Assembly (NCBI RefSeq): GCF_902498195.1
Contig: NZ_CABVIY010000004.1
Coordinates: 248,001 to 312,000 of the forward strand
DNA length: 64,000 nucleotides
Direction: 5' to 3'
Origin: Pseudomonas fluorescens
GTDB taxonomy: Bacteria > Pseudomonadota > Gammaproteobacteria > Pseudomonadales > Pseudomonadaceae
In this document: positions 24,541 to 32,735 of the stretch, piece after piece
Position numbering within the stretch: the first letter of the stretch is position 1
Layout of the letters: the number at the start of each line of letters is the position of its first letter
Made by a program: the position numbers and the translations under genes
The notes under the pieces: model-generated
Databases searched by the model: none
Told to the model about the DNA's origin: nothing
The model's input: only the letters and a program-made list of their open reading frames with translations

Positions 24541-26873
24541 TGGCTTTACCACCTCTCACGCCACTTCCTCCAGCGCCTCAACGTGCGGATGGTCAGGACG
24601 CTTTTAATGAGAAGTCGGACCCGTTCATCGCTGCGATGCCGCCCATGGTGACCGAGGCTAACGCGTTTATTGCAGCTCTCAATGCCTATGCCCCAGCCAT
24701 CGACGGAGCCTCGGCCGCTGGCACCCAGGCGCAAATAGCTGCACAGACGGCGGTTGCTGCCGCGGCGCTCGCGGGGGCGTCCGCCGGTCTTGGACCGCTG
24801 GGCAATCCAGGTGATTTTTTGGTGGTCAACCCGGCACGCACCGGCTTGACGTTCGGCTCAACCGATCAAGTCGGCGACATCAAGGTTTCCGCGAAGCAAC
24901 CGGGCAACTTGTGGGTCCCGGCCAACGGCAGTATTCGTGCGCAATCATCCATGCCCACGCTGTTTGCCGCGCTGGGTTTGCTTTCTCCAAACGTTGCGCA
25001 AACTTGGGCGAGCGTAACGCCATCGCCCGCTATTTCCGGGACGGTCGTTGACGTATCCAGCAACCAGAACACGGGCGTGGTCATTGCTCTGCTTGCCGGC
25101 ACTACCGGTGCAGCGATGAAATCGACGGATTACGGTGCCACTTGGACATCCTTCACAATCGGCGTGTTGTCCGGCCTTACCGCGACCTGTATCACCTGTG
25201 ACGGAGCTGGCAACTGGTACGCGGGTAGCTCTAACTCAGTGATTCGATCCATCGATGATGGCGTAACCTGGATTGTTGCTGGCGGCCCTAGCGGGTCAAT
25301 TAGCCGAGTTTCCGCTTCTCCGGACGGCGCGGTTGTCGCTACGCCTAGTGCTACCAGTACCGCCGTATGGCTTTCCCCAGCCGGGTTTTATGGTTCCGGT
25401 TTTTCAGCAGTAACAACGGGCGCGACCGCTGTGCATGCCGCTGTCGCCAACGACGGCAAGGGCACATGGATCATCGCTGCTGGGACCCAAATGCGCCGCT
25501 CAATGGACAACGGTAATAGCTGGGGACTTGTTTTTACTGCTGGCGCTGCACCGACTGCAATAGCAACTGATAAGCAAGGGATTTGGATGATTTCCGGTGC
25601 GACGGCATCGGGCGGGACTTATAAGTCTCCGGATAACGGATTGACATGGAACCTGATCACCATGGCTACGTCGGCTGTGACGGATATCGCCTGCTGGGCC
25701 GGGATGTTCGTGTTCGTTCGGTCCGTCTCACCTCAGATCGGTTACCTGCCTGCCGCTGCTGATGCTGTCACGGTTGTTTTCCCGGCGTCAGGCGTTCTGG
25801 CCGGCGCGAGCCGGGTCACCAGTTCTGGCAAAGGGATTTTCAACGCCGTCAGTTCCGTCAATACATCTGCCCTGCGCTCGGTCCCAACCTATGGATATGA
25901 CGCGAACTCCCTGTTCAAACTGCCAGACTTCCCTGTGCCAGCTGGTCTTCAGGGCTATATCAAGGCAGGCAGTGTGTATCAAGGGTCGGGTGCTTCATTT
26001 GCGAGGGTCAATAGCAACTCCATCGGTGCGTCGATTTTGGAAATGGCGACCGACGATAACGGCGTGATTGTTGGTGTCTCTGCGTCCACTATTCGAAGAA
26101 GTACTGATGGCGGTAAAAGCTGGGCAGCTGTCAGCAATCCCAGTGGGGCAATCCTGTTTACATTGGTGACGAACAAAAAAGGGTTGTGGTTGGCCGTTGG
26201 GTCAGGGGTCGCGATCCGATCAACCGATAACGGCGCCACCTTCGCTGTGATTACGTCTGCAAATACGGGTTTCGGCTCTGCCAATTACAACCGCATCGCA
26301 ATCGGCGTTAACGACGTCATGATTGCAACCGCCACCGGCAGCAGTGTTTTGCCTAAGAAATCTGTTGATGGCGGCGTCACATGGGCAAGCATCTCCTCGC
26401 TGGCAAGTGCCAGCTATATGGTGGCAACTGATGCCGCCAGTAACTGGCTCATTTCGTCAGGCAGTACTTCCTACAGAAGCTCGGACAATGGAACGACATG
26501 GGGCAGCGGAGTTTCTACAGGGCTTGGCGGTGGCAGTCCGGCCTACTTGGTCCTGCAGAAGAACGGCGTCGTTGTACTTACCAACACCGTCGCTGCATTT
26601 AGAGCTCGGTCAGCGGACTTTGGTGCCAGTTATTCCACGCTCGCAAGCTCTCCCGGCGGCAAGGTGGTTGCAGGTCCCAACAACTACATCATGACTAAAA
26701 ATCTCAGCAGCGGAATCTGGTCCTACAGCACTGACGGCGGCCTTAATTTCACTCAAGTCGGTGGCGAAACCAATATGCTCGATTCAGTTGCCTGGGCGCC
26801 GAACATTGGTTTCTTCGCCGCATCCACCACAAACAATTACTTCATGCTGGCCATGCCAGATACTTATTTTTGA
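24540..26873 (+). CDS. Tail fibre/spike with Asp-box (sialidase-like) repeats
   Basis: 777 residues. An N-terminal helical part carries a GDIKVSAKQPGNLWVPANGS collar-like motif (about residues 113-133). The rest shows at least eight Asp-box motifs (S-x-D-x-G-x-T/S-W/F): SIDDGVTW, SMDNGNSW, SPDNGLTW, STDGGKSW, STDNGATF, SVDGGVTW, SSDNGTTW, STDGGLNF. These build beta-propeller blades as in sialidases. It is the likely receptor-binding protein; whether it has glycosidase activity is unknown. Start overlaps the previous stop by one base. Confidence 0.85.
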   Translation: MALPPLTPLPPAPQRADGQDAFNEKSDPFIAAMPPMVTEANAFIAALNAYAPAIDGASAAGTQAQIAAQTAVAAAALAGASAGLGPLGNPGDFLVVNPARTGLTFGSTDQVGDIKVSAKQPGNLWVPANGSIRAQSSMPTLFAALGLLSPNVAQTWASVTPSPAISGTVVDVSSNQNTGVVIALLAGTTGAAMKSTDYGATWTSFTIGVLSGLTATCITCDGAGNWYAGSSNSVIRSIDDGVTWIVAGGPSGSISRVSASPDGAVVATPSATSTAVWLSPAGFYGSGFSAVTTGATAVHAAVANDGKGTWIIAAGTQMRRSMDNGNSWGLVFTAGAAPTAIATDKQGIWMISGATASGGTYKSPDNGLTWNLITMATSAVTDIACWAGMFVFVRSVSPQIGYLPAAADAVTVVFPASGVLAGASRVTSSGKGIFNAVSSVNTSALRSVPTYGYDANSLFKLPDFPVPAGLQGYIKAGSVYQGSGASFARVNSNSIGASILEMATDDNGVIVGVSASTIRRSTDGGKSWAAVSNPSGAILFTLVTNKKGLWLAVGSGVAIRSTDNGATFAVITSANTGFGSANYNRIAIGVNDVMIATATGSSVLPKKSVDGGVTWASISSLASASYMVATDAASNWLISSGSTSYRSSDNGTTWGSGVSTGLGGGSPAYLVLQKNGVVVLTNTVAAFRARSADFGASYSTLASSPGGKVVAGPNNYIMTKNLSSGIWSYSTDGGLNFTQVGGETNMLDSVAWAPNIGFFAASTTNNYFMLAMPDTYF

Positions 26874-26881
26874 GGCGCTGG

Positions 26882-27433
26882 ATGAAAACAGTTTATTTGT
26901 GGAACGAAAGCGACTTTTACTTTACCTCGCGCGAAGTAGACGAGAATGGCGAGCTTCCTAACCGTTGTACTTTTACCGTACCGCCAGAACTTGAGGGTGA
27001 ACAGGTCGCCCGCTGGACTGGTAGCAGGTGGGAGGTGTTGGCCGAGGCGCCTGCCGCCCCCGACATCGAGCTTGATGTCCGGCGCGCCGACCTGACGGCG
27101 GACAACAACGCCCAATATGACACCGCCATTTCCCTGATGACTTGCGACTACCCGGCCGCCGAGATCACCACTTGGGAGCGTCAACGTGCCGAGGCAGTGG
27201 CTTGGGGTGCTGACTCTACCGCCCCGACGCCATGGATCGACATCGCCGCCACGGCGCGCGGCCTGGATCGCGACGAATACCTGGCCCGAACCTTGGCAAA
27301 GGTCAATGCCTTCGCGATGGCTTCGGCCTACCTGACTGGTCGGCGTCAGGGTATCGACGACCAGATCCGCGCCGCGACGACCGCTGAGGAATTGGCCGCC
27401 GTCGTGATCGATTACACCCTGCCGGGAGCGTGA
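26882..27433 (+). CDS. Tail fibre assembly/accessory protein
   Basis: 183 residues. MKTVYLWNESDFYFTSREVDENG, then PPELEGEQVARWTGSRWEV (about residues 38-57), is the pattern of proteins that follow fibre genes (Tfa-like, fibre chaperones). The C-terminal half is helical. GAGGCGCTGG precedes the ATG. Nine bases separate it from the fibre gene. It probably folds or protects the fibre tip; inference from position and the N-terminal pattern. Confidence 0.7.
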   Translation: MKTVYLWNESDFYFTSREVDENGELPNRCTFTVPPELEGEQVARWTGSRWEVLAEAPAAPDIELDVRRADLTADNNAQYDTAISLMTCDYPAAEITTWERQRAEAVAWGADSTAPTPWIDIAATARGLDRDEYLARTLAKVNAFAMASAYLTGRRQGIDDQIRAATTAEELAAVVIDYTLPGA

Positions 27434-27434
27434 T

Positions 27435-27869
27435 ATGACCGTACAGCTTGCATTGCGAAAGAATGACACCCGTATCGGTGCCCGGTTTATCCAGTGGTGG
27501 ACCAGCTCAATCTATAGCCACTGCGAATTGGTGATGGGTGGCGTCTGCTGTTCTAGCTCGATCATGGACAAAGGAGTTCGGGTCAAGGTGATCGATCTGG
27601 AGCCAGATAAGTGGGACGTGATCGATCTGCCCTGGGCGGATTCCGTGGCAGTCTTGGATTACTACGCCAAGACCAAAAGCAACACCTACGGCTGGTTTTC
27701 CCTGATCGGCAGCCAGCTATTCAACCGCAACCAGACCGACAGCGACTCGCAGTTCTGCTCCGAGTGGTGTGCGTCGGCCCTGGGCATGCCCAACCCCTCG
27801 ACCTACAGCCCGAGGACGCTGGCGGATGCCTGCCGGTACATGGGGCGGTTTGGGGCCGTGCCCGCCTGA
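27435..27869 (+). CDS. NlpC/P60-like (YiiX-type) phage protein
   Basis: 144 residues. A His in YSHCEL (His29) and a Cys in FCSEWC (Cys108) sit in the order seen in circularly permuted NlpC/P60 (YiiX/LRAT-like) peptidases, with IGARFIQWWTSS and SWFSLIG-type surroundings (here GWFSLIGSQL). It may cleave or modify cell-wall or lipid-linked substrates during entry or late infection. It follows the fibre-assembly gene by one base and ends the tail operon before a terminator. Confidence 0.72.
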   Translation: MTVQLALRKNDTRIGARFIQWWTSSIYSHCELVMGGVCCSSSIMDKGVRVKVIDLEPDKWDVIDLPWADSVAVLDYYAKTKSNTYGWFSLIGSQLFNRNQTDSDSQFCSEWCASALGMPNPSTYSPRTLADACRYMGRFGAVPA

Positions 27870-27888
27870 AGAGTCCGCGACGCAATCG

Positions 27889-27909
27889 GCCGCCTTGAGC
27901 GGTTTTTTT
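27889..27909 (+). terminator. Rho-independent terminator
   Basis: CCGC (27890-27893) and GCGG (27899-27902) with seven T, at the end of the tail operon. Confidence 0.75.
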
Positions 27910-27930
27910 GTGCCTGGAAATTGAGAGGAC

Positions 27931-27961
27931 GAAGCCCCGGAGGTTGGCCCGCCGGGGCTTC
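27931..27961. terminator. Second hairpin after tail operon
   Basis: GAAGCCCCGG (27931-27940) and CCGGGGCTTC (27952-27961) form a perfect 10-base stem, followed by TATTTCC. It resembles the GAAGCCCC hairpin between the arc-like and ant-like genes. Confidence 0.6.
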
Positions 27962-28196
27962 TATTTCCTCCTGTATCCCTTCATACGCGGAGAACGTGGC
28001 GCAATGCTACCATCGGGGAACAGGCCGGCCAATCGCGGTTGTGGGCGTTGACGACTACAAAATTCAGCATTCCTTTGCGCACTAAGCGGAAAATCCCATC
28101 ACTTTGGCACCTGCTGAAGCAAGGCTAGGACTTCCAGTTATTGGCGTCATGATGTCAAAATGACATTTTTCGACAATACCCCACAAGGAAGGCGCC

Positions 28197-29120
28197 ATGA
28201 CCGAAGTAGAATCGCAAAAACTCGCAACCGTGATGTACGTCGCTGCTTTCGGCCGGGCGCCTGATAAGGATGGGTTGGCCTACTGGTCGGGTCAGCTGAC
28301 AAATGGACTGTCGTTTGATGGTTTGGTATCCAGCTTCCTTAACAGCAATGAAGGGAAGTCACTCTACGGTGACGATGTCTCGGATGCCGCTTTCTTTACT
28401 AACTTTTACAGCACGGTTCTTAACCGCAGCCCAGATTCCGCAGGCGCCGCCTACTGGCAGGATCGTTTTTCGGATTTGGGCAACCGAAAAGACCTGATCA
28501 AGGAAATGATCTTTTCAATCCAGGATGGGAAGGGCGAAGCTCATCAACTGCTTCAAAACAAGGTCGACGCCGGCTTAAGTTTTGCGAAGTCCTTGTCTGG
28601 CAATGATTTGACCTATGCGAAGTCCTTGTTGTCATTTGTCACCAGCGATACCAGTTCAGTGGCGACAGCCAACTTGATCAACAATTATTGGGATTATCCT
28701 CCGTCGCCAGTTACACCACCTGTTTCAAAGAATCTGGATCTAATGGGTAAAAATCTCGAGGCTGATTTTGGCTTTGCGTCTTCATCCATTGAGCATAAAG
28801 CGTTTGCAGTCGGCAATGGGGTGGAACTGACAGGCTTCGGCGTAATGAATATTGATGTATATGCTGGCGGGTTTGTATTAACGTCTGATGGGTTTGACGT
28901 GATTTATGGGGATGGGGTTCAAGTGACATTCACTGATGTAAATAATGAGCTGGCAGCATTTAAGGGTGTAATTATTAACTCTTCCACATTTACCGATCAC
29001 GCTCCATATAAGACATTAGGCAAAACCAATATTACAGTAAGTGATGATGTTGTTACGATTGACTTGTCCGGCGTTTATTTGAGCCAAGGTGAATCAATTG
29101 ACTTCAGTATTACTGGTTAG
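28197..29120 (+). CDS. DUF4214 domain protein (phage accessory)
   Basis: 307 residues. The N-terminal 105 residues hold two DUF4214 repeats (YVAAFGRAPDKDGLAYW, then FYSTVLNRSPDSAGAAYW). A linker PPSPVTPPVS separates them from a beta-rich C-terminal domain (about 180-307) with no signal peptide. DUF4214 is usual in exported adhesins and hydrolases. The gene's second half is clearly more AT-rich than its neighbours, and the gene stands alone between terminators with a 235-base leader, signs of separate acquisition. Function unknown; a role on the virion or as a lysogenic surface protein is possible. Confidence 0.8.
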   Translation: MTEVESQKLATVMYVAAFGRAPDKDGLAYWSGQLTNGLSFDGLVSSFLNSNEGKSLYGDDVSDAAFFTNFYSTVLNRSPDSAGAAYWQDRFSDLGNRKDLIKEMIFSIQDGKGEAHQLLQNKVDAGLSFAKSLSGNDLTYAKSLLSFVTSDTSSVATANLINNYWDYPPSPVTPPVSKNLDLMGKNLEADFGFASSSIEHKAFAVGNGVELTGFGVMNIDVYAGGFVLTSDGFDVIYGDGVQVTFTDVNNELAAFKGVIINSSTFTDHAPYKTLGKTNITVSDDVVTIDLSGVYLSQGESIDFSITG

Positions 29121-29138
29121 TTTTAGTTTTTAGGAACG

Positions 29139-29162
29139 GCCCGCCAAGTGCGGGCTTTTTTT
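29139..29162 (+). terminator. Rho-independent terminator
   Basis: GCCCGC (29139-29144) and GCGGGC (29150-29155) with seven T, between the DUF4214 gene and the lysis genes. Confidence 0.85.
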
Positions 29163-29177
29163 CGCCTGGAGAAAAGT

Positions 29178-29603
29178 ATGACTGCAACTGAGAATGACCG
29201 CGACATCCTTGCCCGGACCCTCTGGGGTGAAGCCCGAGGCGAAAGTCTGGCCGGCAAGATCGCCGTCGCCTGGACGATTCGAAACCGCGTGAATGACAGC
29301 AATGCCAAGTCGTGGTGGGGCGAGGGCTATGCCGGCGTCTGCCAGAAGCCGTACCAGTTCAGCTGCTGGAACCGGACCGATCCTAATTATCCGTCCCTGA
29401 GTGGCGCCCGGGAGATCCCGTTCCGGGAACTGGCCCAGTGCCGGGTAGTGGCTGACCAGGTGATCGACGGCAAGGTGCCCGACCCAACCGGTGGTGCCAC
29501 CCACTACTACGCGACCACCATGCCCAAGCCGCCGATTTGGGTGAAGGGCGCCAAACAGACGCTGAAGCTCGGCCGGCACATTTTCTTCAAGGATGTGCCA
29601 TGA
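29178..29603 (+). CDS. Endolysin, SleB-type cell wall hydrolase
   Basis: 141 residues. ARTLWGEARGESLAGKIAVAWTIRNRV is the catalytic region of the Hydrolase_2 (SleB-like) family with the active Glu in WGEARGE, followed by FSCWN and GATHYYATTMPKPPIW. It hydrolyses peptidoglycan at lysis. No signal peptide is seen, so it needs a holin for release. Start 29178 has TGGAGAAAAG upstream. Its stop overlaps the start of the spanin gene. Confidence 0.9.
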   Translation: MTATENDRDILARTLWGEARGESLAGKIAVAWTIRNRVNDSNAKSWWGEGYAGVCQKPYQFSCWNRTDPNYPSLSGAREIPFRELAQCRVVADQVIDGKVPDPTGGATHYYATTMPKPPIWVKGAKQTLKLGRHIFFKDVP

Positions 29604-30127
29604 GCCTTGCGGCGTTGAAGTGGGCGGTGCCCGGCGTACTGGCTCTATTGCTGCTGGCGGCGGGCGCCACTTGGAAGGCGCAGGACTGGCGCTACGGCAA
29701 GCAGCTCGCAGAGCAATCTGGCCTGTACCAGACTGACTTGACCACCATCAGCAATGCGGCAGCTGCCCACGCGCGAACGGCACTGGAGAAGCAGCTGACC
29801 GCCGAAAAGGCCCGAGACGATATTGATGTCAAAGCCACCAAGGAGAAAGCGCATGACCTCGCTGAAAATGAAAGGCTGCGCCGTGCTGCTGATGACTCTG
29901 CTCGTCGGCTGCGCATCGCGGGAAGTTGTCATGCCGATAGCGGCTACGTGCCCGATCCCGCCCGCGCCCCCGGCGTGGACGATGGCGGAGCCATCGAGCT
30001 CTCTGCAACTGCTGGACGAACTGTTTTCGATATCCGCGCCGGAATCATTGTCGACCAAACAGCCTTGAGGGCGCTTCAGGCGTATGTGCGCGACGTGTGC
30101 TCGGTGCAGTTACGGGGATACCCATAA
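29600..30127 (+). CDS. Inner-membrane spanin subunit (Rz-like)
   Basis: 175 residues with one N-terminal transmembrane segment (about residues 8-25) and a periplasmic coiled-coil region, the standard Rz build. It overlaps the endolysin stop and contains the Rz1-like gene in another frame. Together the two subunits span the periplasm and fuse the inner and outer membranes at the end of lysis. The assignment rests on topology, position and the nested gene. Confidence 0.85.
   Translation: MSLAALKWAVPGVLALLLLAAGATWKAQDWRYGKQLAEQSGLYQTDLTTISNAAAAHARTALEKQLTAEKARDDIDVKATKEKAHDLAENERLRRAADDSARRLRIAGSCHADSGYVPDPARAPGVDDGGAIELSATAGRTVFDIRAGIIVDQTALRALQAYVRDVCSVQLRGYP
29853..30068 (+). CDS. Outer-membrane spanin lipoprotein (Rz1-like), nested
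   Basis: 71 residues lying entirely within the Rz-like gene in another frame. MTSLKMKGCAVLLMTLLVGC ends in a lipobox (LVGC), so the mature protein would be a Pro-rich lipoprotein starting at Cys20 (CPIPPAPPAW follows), as in lambda Rz1. The start has AAGGAG 8 bases upstream. Confidence 0.85.
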   Translation: MTSLKMKGCAVLLMTLLVGCASREVVMPIAATCPIPPAPPAWTMAEPSSSLQLLDELFSISAPESLSTKQP

Positions 30128-30225
30128 CGAAGACGCATCGCCACGGCGTAGCATGCGTTTTTTAGGGCTGGATCTCAGTGTACAACTATAGTTTTTATAC
30201 CTTCCCCTCAATCGATGGTTTCGCC

Positions 30226-30957
30226 ATGCGCAAGATCCAGAGAATGCCCCTTGAGAACCTCGATAACCTCCTCAAAATATTAGCTTTAGTGGGAGCGGTG
30301 GGGAGCTTTGGTGTCGGACTTTGGCAGTGGACAGTAAAGGAGGATAAGGATCGTCAACAGAGGAAAGACGAATATACAAAATCGGAAGAGAATCGTCGGC
30401 TCGAAGCAACTAAACCTTTTCTTGAGAGGCAACTCAAGCTCTACACTGAGGTGTCTCAAGTCGCAGCGAAGATAGCGACTCAGGAGTCAGCTGAAACTTC
30501 GGGGGAAATTCAATCGCGATTTTGGGCGTTGTATTGGGGGGAGCTTGCTCTTGTCGAAAACGAAAGCGTCGAAGCTGCAATGAAAAAAATGGGCGACGCG
30601 ATCAAAGATAAGTGCCCTAAGCATTATCTTGAGCAAAAATCGCTCGAACTGGCTCACGCTATGCGCGCCTCACTAGATAGGTCTTGGGGGATCAATGCAT
30701 GGGCCAGCCCAGATACCGCCTCGTCGAGGGACCTAGATAAACGGGTTTTTCACGAACCACCTGGTGCCTCACAAACTGGCCCCTCAAAAAGCGTAGGAAT
30801 TCTAACTGGAGTTCTTGAAAGCAAATTTGGAAAATACCAAGTCATTAAGTGCGAGTTGCCCGCATTTGAATTTCTAAAAGATGATCCATCACCATCACCG
30901 ACCTCAGCACCAACACCAACACCAACACCAATATTAACTCCGGCGACCAAGGACTGA
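30226..30957 (+). CDS. Membrane-anchored accessory protein, unknown
   Basis: 243 residues. After MRKIQRMPLENLDNLL comes one transmembrane helix (about residues 17-35), then a charged coiled coil (KEDKDRQQRKDEYTKSEENR) and a helical cytoplasmic or periplasmic domain. The C-terminus is a Pro-Thr repeat (PTPTPTP). The start is uncertain: GTG 30178 and ATG 30244 are possible and none has a good ribosome site. It lies between the spanins and the right-end genes, the usual place for lysogenic-conversion or exclusion genes. No family was recognised. Confidence 0.6.
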   Translation: MRKIQRMPLENLDNLLKILALVGAVGSFGVGLWQWTVKEDKDRQQRKDEYTKSEENRRLEATKPFLERQLKLYTEVSQVAAKIATQESAETSGEIQSRFWALYWGELALVENESVEAAMKKMGDAIKDKCPKHYLEQKSLELAHAMRASLDRSWGINAWASPDTASSRDLDKRVFHEPPGASQTGPSKSVGILTGVLESKFGKYQVIKCELPAFEFLKDDPSPSPTSAPTPTPTPILTPATKD

Positions 30958-31077
30958 TTCCGCTGGCGGCGTGCCAGGTTTACGTGCGGGAGATTGCAGG
31001 TGATGGCCTAGGGCTATTCTTGTCGGTTGTGACAGGTTGGCCCATGATCAGCAGCCACATATTGAAAGACTTCCGTA

Positions 31078-31167
31078 ATGGACAAACAACTGGCGGGCCT
31101 TTCAATCCTGATGACGATCATCTGGGCTTCAGTCGTTTTGACCGTCATGTATTGGTTTTCACGTTAG
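31078..31167 (+). CDS. 29-residue membrane peptide, unknown
   Basis: MDKQLAGLSILMTIIWASVV starts a peptide that is one hydrophobic helix, ending YWFSR. It lies 12 bases before the next gene and could be co-transcribed. The ribosome site is weak (GAAAGAC). Small single-span peptides are frequent in the lysis and accessory regions of phages; real translation is not proven. Confidence 0.4.
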   Translation: MDKQLAGLSILMTIIWASVVLTVMYWFSR

Positions 31168-31179
31168 AGGATCGCGGCC

Positions 31180-31410
31180 TTGGAAGACGTTGTACTTGGC
31201 GGCAAGATGAAGCGGGAAGCTGAGCGCTTGCTGGCTCAAATCGGCCGTGCTGACTCGATGATCGTGGCGGTGAAGGCGGGCGCCCGGGCCGAAGGCTTTG
31301 TGCTTGGAATGGAGACGGCCGGAGCGTTAAGGGCGGGTGACGCGGAGCGGTTGTACATCATTTTTGAAACGGCGTTGGAGGAGCGGCTCAAGTCATTGGC
31401 ACCGTCCTAA
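31180..31410 (+). CDS. Small phage protein, unknown
   Basis: 76 residues from a TTG start (LEDVVLGGKMKREAERLLAQIG), with AGAGG 9 bases upstream; an internal ATG at 31207 would remove the LGGK segment that I expect to be conserved in related phage proteins. A helical, soluble protein (AGARAEGFVLGMETAGAL) of unknown function. Its end overlaps the convergent yedK-like gene by 4 bases. Confidence 0.65.
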   Translation: MEDVVLGGKMKREAERLLAQIGRADSMIVAVKAGARAEGFVLGMETAGALRAGDAERLYIIFETALEERLKSLAPS

Positions 31411-32114
31411 AACAGCTCATCGCTCTCGGGCGTCGCTTCGATCGGCTGTATCAGGTAATGACCCTGGTTCCGCACATTGCCGATGGCCCGGTCTACCTTG
31501 AACCACTTGAAAACCTCAGTCGGCTCACCCTGAAGCAACACCATCTGCTCGGCGCGCTCCTTGGGCGTGGCCGGATCCAACCATTCTCTGGCCAATTCCG
31601 GTGACAATGCCACCGGCCGCCGGTCATGGATGTCCACCATCCCGCCGGCGCTATCGGCGGTGATGATTACAAAACCATCATGTTCGCTCGGTTCATGCTC
31701 GGCATTTGGGTATTGGCCGATCGCTGCACAGAGGATTGGCGACTGGTCCCTGTGTCGAATCAGGTAGGGCTGCTTCTTTGGTCCGCCTTCGTCTACCCAT
31801 TCGAACCAGTTGTTGATCGCGATGATCGCCCGGTGCGGCCAGATCGCGCGGAAAAAGGGACCGTGCGCGACTTTCTCGACCCTGGCATTGATGGGGGCGG
31901 CGCGATCTTTGGCCCAGTGCGGTCGCCAGCCCCAGCGCACCATGTCGGCGTGCAGATAGCTACCTTCCTGATGGAACAGGGCCAACTGTGTCGACGGAGC
32001 AGCGTTGTAGCGATCGAACGCTTGATCGCCAGTGGAGTTCACCAGGGTGTCGGGCATGCTCAGCGCCGCCACGAAGTCATGGATGCCGCTGTATTGGGAA
32101 AGCCGTCCGCACAT
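31407..32114 (-). CDS. yedK: SOS response-associated peptidase (YedK/HMCES family)
   Basis: 235 residues. The catalytic Cys2 in MCGRLSQ, the Asn in PINARVEK, the Glu in NNWFEWV and the His in DIHDRRP are all present. HMCES proteins bind abasic sites in single-stranded DNA and form a protective covalent link through Cys2. It lies on the minus strand in the right-end accessory region, convergent with the structural genes, and just downstream of a gene with a LexA box, so it may belong to the prophage's SOS response. A prophage-carried copy is common. Confidence 0.92.
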   Translation of the reverse strand: MCGRLSQYSGIHDFVAALSMPDTLVNSTGDQAFDRYNAAPSTQLALFHQEGSYLHADMVRWGWRPHWAKDRAAPINARVEKVAHGPFFRAIWPHRAIIAINNWFEWVDEGGPKKQPYLIRHRDQSPILCAAIGQYPNAEHEPSEHDGFVIITADSAGGMVDIHDRRPVALSPELAREWLDPATPKERAEQMVLLQGEPTEVFKWFKVDRAIGNVRNQGHYLIQPIEATPESDELF

Positions 32115-32135
32115 GATGATTTCCTCACAGCTGCT

Positions 32136-32498
32136 TCAGCTCAACGGGGCGGTAGGGATTTGATCTCTCAGCATTTTGACTCGGGCCGTCAGTTCGCTGA
32201 TGGCCTTGTCTTTAGCCATCAGCTGCCAATTACTTTTGGTCTCGATGTCGACGACTGCTCGCTTTGCGTCTGATAGCTCAGCTTTCACCTTAGCCAATTC
32301 GCTGCGTAGCGTGTCACGTTCGTTGGAAACATCGGCGTGTAGGTTGACCAGGTTGAAGGTGTTTTCCCTGGCTCTACGTAGCTGCAAGGTCAGTTCCTGA
32401 ACCTCGTTCTCGAACATGCGCAGAAAATGGCGGCAGGTCTCCAGCTCAGTGGGGCAACCCATCCAGTCGCTGGTGTCTTCAATTTCGTCCGGGGCCAC
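32136..32498 (-). CDS. LexA-controlled coiled-coil protein, unknown
   Basis: 120 residues from a GTG at 32498 (APDEIEDTSDWMGCPTELETC...), followed by a coiled coil (about residues 35-105). The frame is open to an ATG at 32588, but a consensus LexA box (32515-32534) lies inside that extension, so the true start is probably downstream of it. AAGG lies 7 bases before the GTG. It is 21 bases from yedK and probably forms an SOS-inducible operon with it. Function unknown. Confidence 0.68.
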   Translation of the reverse strand: MAPDEIEDTSDWMGCPTELETCRHFLRMFENEVQELTLQLRRARENTFNLVNLHADVSNERDTLRSELAKVKAELSDAKRAVVDIETKSNWQLMAKDKAISELTARVKMLRDQIPTAPLS

Positions 32499-32514
32499 GG
32501 TCACACCTTGATAA

Positions 32515-32534
32515 TACTGTTTGGATATACAGTA
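32515..32534. promoter_or_regulatory. LexA (SOS) box
   Basis: TACTGTTTGGATATACAGTA has the CTGT-N8-ACAG core of gamma-proteobacterial LexA sites with TACTGT and ACAGTA as complementary 6-base arms. It is placed just upstream of the coiled-coil gene and, on the other strand, 70 bases before a possible short gene at 32,604. Confidence 0.82.
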
Positions 32535-32603
32535 ATCGATTAGGGCCGTCTGGGCTAGGGTCGAGCGACGAGCTGGTGGCTGATTCAAAAGCCATCAGGA
32601 AAT

Positions 32604-32705
32604 ATGAGCTACGGTATCTATCAGCATGGTGCGCTTTCGCGAATTCCGCGAGCGCCGTCTACCAAGGCATTAGAAAACAGCCTGAATTTTCCTTGCCGCG
32701 GGTGA
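32604..32705 (+). CDS. 33-residue protein, doubtful
   Basis: MSYGIYQHGALSRIPRAPST begins a short basic protein with CAGGAAAT upstream, 70 bases downstream of the LexA box on the opposite side from the coiled-coil gene. It ends before the DUF6555 gene. No family was recognised; it is included because start, ribosome site and context are acceptable. Confidence 0.3.
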   Translation: MSYGIYQHGALSRIPRAPSTKALENSLNFPCRG

Positions 32706-32735
32706 TCACTGCTTAATGCTTAAGGAGAAAATCTG

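Noticed and set aside
30984-31223. 79-residue frame MREIAGDGLG...
   Set aside because: Its first residues resemble a spanin end, but the rest overlaps the 29-residue peptide and the next gene in other frames; probably a fragment rather than a gene.
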